Part shown: piece by piece, positions 57,343-64,000 of the stretch
How positions within the stretch are numbered: the stretch's first letter is position 1
Layout: each line of letters opens with the position of its first letter
NCBI RefSeq assembly: GCF_028640845.1
Contig: NC_080541.1
Coordinates: 34,563,935-34,627,934 of the forward strand
From: Ahaetulla prasina
Lineage: Eukaryota; Chordata; Lepidosauria; Squamata; Colubridae
Length of the DNA: 64,000 nucleotides
Direction of reading: 5' to 3'
Translations under genes and position numbers: made by a program
Notes under the pieces: model-generated
What the model saw: only the letters and a program-made list of their open reading frames with translations
Databases searched by the model: none
What the model was told of the DNA's origin: nothing

Positions 57343-57370
57343 TTCTATACTGTTGTTCCAAATTAAGCTG

Positions 57371-57452
57371 TCCTTCCTTCCTTCCTTCCTTCCTTCCTTC
57401 CTTCCTTCCTTCCTTCCTTCCTTCCTTCCTTCCTTCCTTCCTTCCTTCCTTC
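57371..57452. repeat. (TTCC)n microsatellite
   Basis: About twenty perfect ttcc units. Confidence 0.97.
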
Positions 57453-57781
57453 TTTTAACAATTCCTTGTAAGCCCATCTCTCTCCCTCTCTCTCTCCCTC
57501 CCTCCCTCCCTCTCTCTTTGTAGTGTTAATATCAACAAAGGGACAAGGTTATAATATTGCAGTTGTGACTTCCCCTTTCATGATTCTTTTTCTTCCCTTC
57601 AGCAGCAACACTGCTGCCATAATAGAACTCCAATATGATCGCTCCATATAGGAAAAACCTATTAATGTAAGACTAGGGAAATTTTATATCTGGACTTGAT
57701 GATATGGTAATGTGATTAGCAATATCATCAAATGGTTGCAATGGAGGATTTGCTAATTCATAAAATGTTAGTGGACAGGTC
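57453..57781. other. CT-rich flank and unassigned DNA
   Basis: A short ctctccctc tract at 57478-57518, then ordinary sequence. Confidence 0.5.
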
Positions 57782-57890
57782 CAGGGGCGGATTTCAAAAC
57801 CCGTCGCTACCAGTTCACTCACGCATGCACAGAAGCATCTGGGTGGGTGGCCGGAGCGATCCGTGGCGAATCAGTATCAACCCATCACTG
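57782..57890 (+). mobile_element. hAT-type non-autonomous element, family C, copy 2
   Basis: Starts caggggcggatttcaaaacc and ends gtatcaacccatcactg. Octamers gacaggtc and tacagatc agree at 6 of 8. Shares gcatgcacagaagcatc-type interior and termini with 44571-44750. 109 bp. Confidence 0.75.
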
Positions 57891-57898
57891 TACAGATC

Positions 57899-58279
57899 CA
57901 ATAACAAACACCAATTTATCTGAAAGTGGACTAGCTCCATAGATTGTACCAAACAATTAGAACTTTGTGGAAGTCCAAAATATTGATGTAAATAAATAGA
58001 GGCTGGTGTTTTGCTTTGCGTCATTCAACTTTCTGTGTATTATTTTTCTTTCAACTAAAATAATTTGTAGAAATTGGGTACAGCAATGAGTCAGGCTGGA
58101 TTTAAAAATAGTGTTGAGGTAAATTTGAATGACTACTTTGCTGGAGGTACTGAATTTGACTATTGCTGAGGGTGACAATTTTAGTTTGTTCAATTTTGGC
58201 AAATAGATAACTCCCATATTTATTCATAAATATATTTTTTAAAATAGCATGAATCTGAGATTTTAAAAAAAATTATTTA
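57899..58279. other. No recognised feature
   Basis: AT-rich DNA. Confidence 0.4.
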
Positions 58280-58811
58280 CCACATTTTTCAGACTGTAAG
58301 ACGCTCCGGACTATAAGACGCACATTAGCTTTAGAGGAGGAAAACAAAAACAAAAAAATCTGTCTCTGCCTCCCAGCATCCATCCGGTATTCATCTGGCT
58401 AATATCCTTGCAGGAAACAGTAAACAGCTTGGTCAGCTTCAGCATGTTATTGCAGCCACAGCACATGGCTCATCAGGGCTCTACTCCACCGCACCCACCA
58501 CTGGTCAGCTGAGCTGAGCTGCTGCCACCAGCAGGGAATGCTGGAGCCTTCACTGTTGAGCAGATGTTTGGCGGTTGGATCGGCCTCCCAGAATACCACT
58601 GCCACAGCCTGTTTGCTGCTGTCCATTTGCTGCCGCCACCCATTTGCTGCCACCGCTGCCTGTTTGCCACCGATCGTCACCTAGAATAGCTGATTGTTGC
58701 TGCACCAAACCAGCTCCCCTTCCCACCCTAATAGTCTCTCAATAAGACTCACAGACATTTCCACCCACCTTTTTTGGGGGGGAAGTGTATTTTATAGTCT
58801 GAAAAATATGG
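58280..58811. mobile_element. TIR element, ttttcggagtataagacgc family, second copy
   Basis: Left end ccacatttttcagactgtaa with a second gactataagacgcac block inside; right end tatagtctgaaaaatatgg. TA lies on both sides (58278-58279, 58812-58813). The interior is GC-rich with repeated tttgctgc/gccacc motifs at 58490-58680 and is unrelated to the interior of 11072-11483. An open minus-strand frame across the repeats is Gln/Trp-rich and probably meaningless. Confidence 0.7.
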
Positions 58812-58813
58812 TA

Positions 58814-59459
58814 TTTACAAAAGATTAAGATTACAAAAGCTTGCTCGCACTAAATCTTCTAACTGTGCCACGACTAGAGGATATTAATTGACTGGATTTA
58901 GCATCTAGCAAGATTACCAAAGTGGACAATATAACAGTGAACACACTATCCACTCAGTCCTACCGTTGGGCAGCATATGTTTAATAAATAAAATATGTTA
59001 CCTGCAGCAGGCAGTAGATTATGGATGCTATAAATGGACAGTAAAATCTTAGTAGCTGTCTTAGTTGTGGAATTTGAACTGCTGTGATTAAGGAAATACT
59101 TATGGAAGATTTTATTTTTCATATTGCTCAATACCTTGGCTGACTGTGGATTCTGATCACCTTGACTTGACAGTTTTATTCCATGGCTTATTGGTTTTGG
59201 AGACATTTATGTGGGAGCTTCAGCATAAATGTAATAACTTCACTGAAAGTGGACCAACTGCTTCTTCTGGTCCATTTTTTACCATAAAATTAAGTGATTA
59301 ATATTGACACAAACACACGCACACCCCAGAAAATAAAAGAACATGCATATGTGATCTAAGAAAATAAAACAATGCATAATAAAACTGGTGGCTCAAAGAA
59401 CACATAAAATATATAAATATATTTTATAAATGTTTTATAAATATTTTGTTAAATAACAA
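58814..59459. other. No recognised feature
   Basis: AT-rich DNA with some CA dinucleotides. Confidence 0.4.
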
Positions 59460-59840
59460 AAACCATTCTACCCTCAAAAACTCCTACCCTCAAAACGACG
59501 CTATAGAGCACTGCACACCAGAACAACTAGACACAAGAACAGTTTTTTCCCGAAGGCCATCACTCTGCTAAACAAATAATTCCCTCAACACTGTCAGACT
59601 ATTTACTGAATCTGCACTTCTATTAATCGTTTCATAGTTCCCATCACCAATCTCTTTCCACTTATGACTGTATGACTATAACTTGTTGCTGGCAATCCTT
59701 ATGATTTATATTGATATATTGATCATCAATTGTGTTGTAAATGTTGTACCTTGATGAACGTATCTTTTCTTTTATGTACACTGAGAGCATATGCACCAAG
59801 ACAAATTCCTTGTGTGTCCAATCACACTTGGCCAATAAAA
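59460..59840 (+). mobile_element. LINE 3' end, snake-type, with microsatellite tail
   Basis: The end of a non-LTR ORF is readable near 59490-59580 (RALHTRTTRHKNSFFPKAIT, then LLN), followed by the 3' UTR with gtgtgtccaatcacacttgg and ccaataaaaaattctattc. The UTR hairpin tgtgtgtccaatcacac directly precedes the repeat. It is of the CR1/Jockey superfamily; similar ends are common beside ATTCT repeats in snakes. Confidence 0.65.
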
Positions 59841-59910
59841 AATTCTATTCTATTCTATTCTATTCTATTCTATTCTATTCTATTCTATTCTATTCTATTC
59901 TATTCTATTC
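59841..59910. repeat. (ATTCT)n microsatellite
   Basis: About fourteen perfect attct units growing from the LINE tail. Confidence 0.97.
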
Positions 59911-61989
59911 AAGGTTCAAATTTTCAAAATCAGGGAAACATAACGTGGAACTGTTAACGTCTTAATCAAGGCATCAGGTAAATCTTCTAAACCATGAAAC
60001 ATGCAAAATAAAAAAAAAATCTTCAACAGTCAAAAAGAAATAGTCAACATTCCTACCTAAAATATGTGGATAAATTTATCTTTTCATAATAAAGAGCTTG
60101 TTGGGTGACAAAAAACATGCCTGTATTTTAGACAGAATGAGGTTTTTTGAGTCTTGCTAACAAGTCAGATAATTGTTTATAAGAAAACACACAGGCAGGA
60201 AGACTAAACCTTCAGAAAGGAAATACAGTATTTTCATTCTTTAGCCTGGAAATTGTTCATTGAGGGAAAAGAGCACCGCAATTCAGTGGATCTACTATAA
60301 GAATTTATATTTATCTTCATGCAATTTCTCCCCCCCCCTTTTTTTTCTTTCTCAATGACAACATGCTTTTCTTTCAGGTGATGATTATCAGGATTTATTT
60401 AAAGCTTTCTCTCCCCCGTTGCTCAGAACTGAAATAAAACCCCACAAGTTCAGATCCCCTCCCCTCCCAGTTCAGACCATGTGTGTCTTTGTGTGTAACT
60501 TCCCTTTATTGTAAAATGTGGTTTTGTAGCCTGCAGGGAAAGAGATTAAGTTCTCTTCAGCTGGCTGTCCAAGGGCGTGGCTTTTTAACATTTTGGCTAG
60601 CAGATGGTGACAAATCCAACAGGTGCACTGCACCAAGCTCTTTTTCCCCCCTTTTATATATCTGCTAAGCAGAGTTTTCAGCACCCCAACTACACAAATC
60701 CAACCCACCCACCCCCCTGCAATTTTCAGCACCAGATGGGACTTACTATTAGCAGTGATGGAAGTGGACAAGGTACTGAGAGACAAGGACAGCCAATGTT
60801 CAACCATTAACCTTTTAAATATTGGAGCTCAAAAGGCTCAGTAGGGCAGGAATGCTTTCATCGGAAATGAAGGGTTGAAAATGAATCGATGCAGCACAGC
60901 GAGATTAGGTCATGTAGGAAGTGGTGAGAATCTTTTTTTTTTTTTGAAAAAGAAAAATAATATGTAATAAGTGACAGATTTTTCCTCAGGAATTCAAAAT
61001 GATAACTAGTAAGGTAATCAAAAGAGGAAGCATATTATCAAACAAGAGGATCCCCACACACCCCCAAAGTAGGAATTTACACCATCTTTGAATATATGAA
61101 TCTGTATGTTATAGATACAAAACTATTTATGACTGCTTTCATTTAAATAAAAGGACTCATCATAAATGGGAGGGTTGTGGCCAAGAGTGACATATGCTCA
61201 CTTAGTTTGCTCTGTAGCAATTAGTAATCTGTATGTGATCATTTTAGTGGGGGCAAGTGATGTCACAAAGTCTGAGAGATCCAGCTATACAATTGGAAAT
61301 ACAAATTACATAATTTACATAGTTTGCATAAGGTTTTCATTGTGTGAGGGACATCGTCACGGCTGATCTTAATTATAATGGAGATACTATATTCCTTATT
61401 TCTTTTTATGATGGTTATGTCTGTATTTCTTCTGTTAATATGCACATTTTGCAACAAATAAATGATAATGATGATTTGGGTGATTAGGGAAAGACTGTGG
61501 TTGATGTCACCAGTGTACATACACCACCATGTATATGTGGTGTATACTCTCTTGATAGAAGAGGGAAGCTTTTATCAGGGAAAGGCTTAGCCTCCAAAGC
61601 CTACAAGGGTTATTGAGTTGCAGCTGAACCATGTTCATATAGACATGAATGTACCATGTACTGCAAAAGCAAAAAGGAGAAGAAAAGATCAGCACTAAGG
61701 GCAGCCATCTCTTATGGCATATTAGGACACTTCATCTTTATGAATCCTTCACTGCTTTTACTCAAGCACCTCTCTCTTCTACTTGGACTTCAAGACAAAA
61801 ATAGAGCCTGTTTTTTTACAAGCTGGAGTGTAATATTCAAACCAGCAAACTGGAGCTTAAGATGCAAAAGCCATTTCCTCAGTAGGCTATAAAAGGAAAA
61901 AAAAACCCATAACATCTGCCTAGTATTCTCCTTGTGGAGATTTTTTAACGAAAATCAGTTTTGGTGCCTGTGATTAAGACCTTCTAAAA
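59911..61989. other. No recognised feature
   Basis: AT-rich DNA with C and T homopolymers (60330-60350, 60930-60944). No gene or element recognised. Confidence 0.4.
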
Positions 61990-62212
61990 AGATGAGAGCC
62001 TGTTTGGTGTAGTGATTATGGCTTTGGGCTAGAAATCAGGAGATCATGAGTCCTAGTCTTTTGAGTGTGGGTGGGTGTGAAAACCAGCTGGGTAATCTTG
62101 AACCAGCCACTTTCCCTCACCCTAGGAAGGTGAGTGAATGACAATTCACTTCTGAAACACCTTGACAAGAAAATAGCAATGACCAGGAGACAAAAACTGA
62201 CTTGAATGTATT
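61990..62212 (+). mobile_element. tRNA-derived SINE
   Basis: Head ctgtttggtgtagtgattat, gggctagaaatcaggagatc and gagtcctagtcttttg (decayed B box), then ctgggtaatcttgaaccagc and the distal part aatgacaattcacttctgaa, caccttgacaagaaaatagc. Same family as 31905-32216. Followed by a GT/CA-rich stretch. Confidence 0.75.
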
Positions 62213-62242
62213 TGTGTGTGCATGTGTATGTGTGTGCATGTG

Positions 62243-62245
<3 letters not shown>

Positions 62246-62277
<32 letters not shown>
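62246..62277. repeat. (AC)n microsatellite
   Basis: About sixteen ac units after a tgtgtgcatg run, so the region can form a short imperfect hairpin. Confidence 0.95.
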
Positions 62278-62279
<2 letters not shown>

Positions 62280-62559
62280 GTTATGGCTTTATTTTCTCTC
62301 TTTTCTGTCACCCATGTAAAAATGTAACATGCTTGGGGAAGAATATATGGTAGTGAAACTAAGCAGCATTGTTCATATGGGGAATGGGGCTCAGAACCAA
62401 TAAAATGGTGGATGGAGTACCTTTGCAACATACCTGTAATAGGTTCAGAAAATGGAGGGATAGTATTGCTCCATCTATCCTTTTGATAAATTAGAATCCC
62501 TTCTGCTCACAGATACAGGAGATGTCACTGTAAGCAGGAGACGTTGAGAAGTTTGGGGA
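62278..62559. other. No recognised feature
   Basis: Ordinary sequence between the SINE and the CR1 copy. Confidence 0.4.
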
Positions 62560-62656
62560 TGTTTTTTTAAAAAGGAATATGTTAAAATATTCCAGAGGAC
62601 TGGAAAAGATCTGATGTAGGTCCCATCTTAAAAAAACCAAAAAACAAAAAAAAAAC

Positions 62657-63364
62657 CCAGATCCAGGAAACTACAGACCTATCAGCCTGACCTCAATACC
62701 AGGGAAGATTCTGGAAAAGATAATCAAGCAACGAATCACCAAACACCTAGAAGCAAACAAAGTAATAACCAAAAGCCAACATGGGTTTGTCAAAAACAGA
62801 TCATGCCAGACTAATCTTACTGCATTCTTTGACAAAATGACAAAATTAGTAGACCAGAGGAATGCTGTCGATATAATTTACTTGGACTTCAGTAAAGCAT
62901 TTGATAAAGTAGACCATAACCTACTACTAGATAAAGTAGAAAAATGTGGGTTAGACAGCACCACCACCAGATGGATTCGTAACTGGCTGACCAACCGCAC
63001 TCAACGTGTAGTCCTCAACGGAACTACATCCACATGGAGGGAAGTATGCAGTGGAGTACCCCAAGGCTCTGTTTTAGGCCCAGTACTCTTCAACATCTTC
63101 ATCAATGACTTGGACGAGGGGATAGATGGGGAACTCATCAAATTTGCAGATGACACCAAGCTGGCAGGAATAGCCAACACTCCAGAAGATAGGCTCAAGT
63201 TACAGAAAGATCTTGACAGACTTGAACATTGGGTACTATCTAACAAAATGAAATTCAACAGTGAAAAACGTAAAGTTTTACATTTAGGCCAAAAAAACAA
63301 AATGCACAGGTACCGGATATGTGGTACCTTGCTCAATAGTAGTAACTCGGTATGTCTAGTTTAA
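62657..63364 (+). pseudogene. CR1 reverse transcriptase core
   Basis: Open from 62657 to the TAA at 63362-63364. In order: PDPGNYRPISLTSIPGKILE, HGFVKNRSCQTNL, YLDFSKAFDKVDHNLL with the first catalytic Asp (62880-62925), [20 protein letters not shown] (63052-63111) and FADDTKLAG with both other aspartates (63143-63169). All catalytic residues are intact. The endonuclease and N-terminus are missing, and the last codons (after GTLLNSSNS) come from the deletion junction. Confidence 0.85.
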
Positions 63365-63576
63365 TGAGAAGAAGGACTAGGGGAGACATGATAGCAGTGT
63401 TCCAATATCTCAGGGGTTGCCACAAAGAAGAGGGAGTCAAATTATTCTCCAATGCACCTGAGGGTAGAACAAGAAGCAATGGGTGGAAACTGCTCCAGGA
63501 AAGAAGCAACTTAGAACTAAGGAGAAATTTCCTGACAGTTAGAATAAGTGGAACAACTTGCCTGCAGAAGTTGTGA
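63352..63576 (+). pseudogene. CR1 ORF2 C-terminal remnant
   Basis: SSLMRRRTRGDMIAVFQYLR and EGRTRSNGWKLLQERSNLEL in a frame different from the RT core. The same block occurs at 46770-46990 and, on the minus strand, at 13894-14350. Confidence 0.8.
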
Positions 63577-63695
63577 ATGCTCCAACACTGGAAATTTTTA
63601 AGAAAATGTTGGATAACCATTTGTCTGAAATGGTGTAGGGTTTCCTGCCTGGGCAGGGGGTTGGACTAGAAGGCCTCCAAGGTCCCTTCCAACTC

Positions 63696-63697
<2 letters not shown>

Positions 63698-63726
<29 letters not shown>

Positions 63727-63755
63727 ATTATTATTATAATTATTATTATATATTC
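63698..63755. repeat. (GTT)n-(ATT)n microsatellite at CR1 3' end
   Basis: gtt units passing into att units directly after tccaactctgtt of the CR1 end. Confidence 0.95.
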
Positions 63756-64000
63756 TTAATATTCTTAAATATTTTATGGCTTACCCTACATGTGCCACAA
63801 GAAAGCAAGAACATTTCTCACTGTTCTTCAGCAAGTGTGGTTGAAGGTATCTTTAGGAGTAGCAAAAAGAAGACTCAGGGTCTCTTGTGGCTCAACCGAA
63901 TATATATATATAATGAAGGAAAAGGACCACTGGCTCTGTTTGTTTATTTTTTACATTTCTACACCAACCATCTTACTGGAATGACATATTTTCATTGCAA
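63756..64000. other. No recognised feature
   Basis: AT-rich DNA with a short (ta)n run at about 63900-63912. Confidence 0.4.

Larger units (their letters stand above)
62560..63697 (+). mobile_element. CR1 LINE, RT fragment joined to 3' end by internal deletion
   Basis: 5'-truncated CR1. The RT part runs to about 63346; then sequence from much nearer the 3' end follows at once (tatgtctagtttaatgagaa), joined without the intervening C-terminal segment. It ends ctccaaggtcccttccaact and a GTT/ATT tail. An A-rich tract at 62628-62656 interrupts the upstream frame. Confidence 0.9.

Noticed and set aside
58447..58680. Minus-strand protein rich in Gln and Trp
   Set aside because: It is read through degenerate tttgctgcc repeats within a TIR element, with alternative frames equally open.

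Overview
The window is nuclear DNA from a squamate reptile, most likely a snake. Evidence: a Sauria-type tRNA-derived SINE with the Bov-B-like acctttacctt tail, a probable 5S-rRNA-derived SINE, CR1 and L2 LINEs, many non-autonomous hAT elements, a chromodomain Ty3/gypsy element of the Tf1/sushi type, and LINE 3' ends that run into pentanucleotide microsatellites (agaac, ataac, attct). LINE-associated microsatellites of this kind are known from snake genomes. Species cannot be read from the sequence. The host background is AT-rich and contains no complete host gene. One 48-bp segment (56148-56195) has the form of a small internal exon, so the window may lie within introns or between genes.

Layout. 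1-11 kb: a SINE with target-site duplications, a TA-flanked MITE, a damaged 3.5-kb L2 LINE (about 4.9-8.5 kb), a palindromic repeat, and an L2 3' fragment inserted into another MITE. 11-25 kb: a MITE sharing termini with one at 58 kb, CR1 3' ends with microsatellite tails, a CR1/Jockey-type LINE interrupted in its RT domain by a hairpin hAT MITE, a foldback structure at 16.3-16.6 kb, an old CR1 interrupted by a SINE, and several SINEs. 25-36 kb: mostly unrecognised AT-rich DNA with five hAT or palindromic insertions. 36.06-41.33 kb: a complete two-LTR chromovirus-type gypsy element. Its LTRs are 519 bp each, differ at one base and are flanked by CAATG, but its coding region is broken by frameshifts and lacks the RT active-site Leu-Asp-Asp. 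41-64 kb: further MITEs and hAT elements, a CR1 interrupted by a 964-bp palindrome-rich hAT-like element, a 5S-type SINE, the exon candidate, a hAT element resembling families suspected of horizontal transfer, a LINE tail with an (ATTCT)n array, a tRNA SINE and a CR1 RT fragment.

How the parts relate. The SINEs have no enzymes and depend on LINE machinery. The L2 copies and one SINE family share a 3' stem-loop (ccgccct...agggcgg), consistent with L2 supplying their reverse transcriptase. The Sauria-type SINE has the tail associated with Bov-B. The hAT-like elements have 8-bp target duplications but encode no transposase here, so they were moved in trans. The gypsy element has an 11-nt primer-binding site complementary to its own predicted transcript start, the self-priming arrangement of the Tf1/sushi group. 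Several nested insertions give relative ages.
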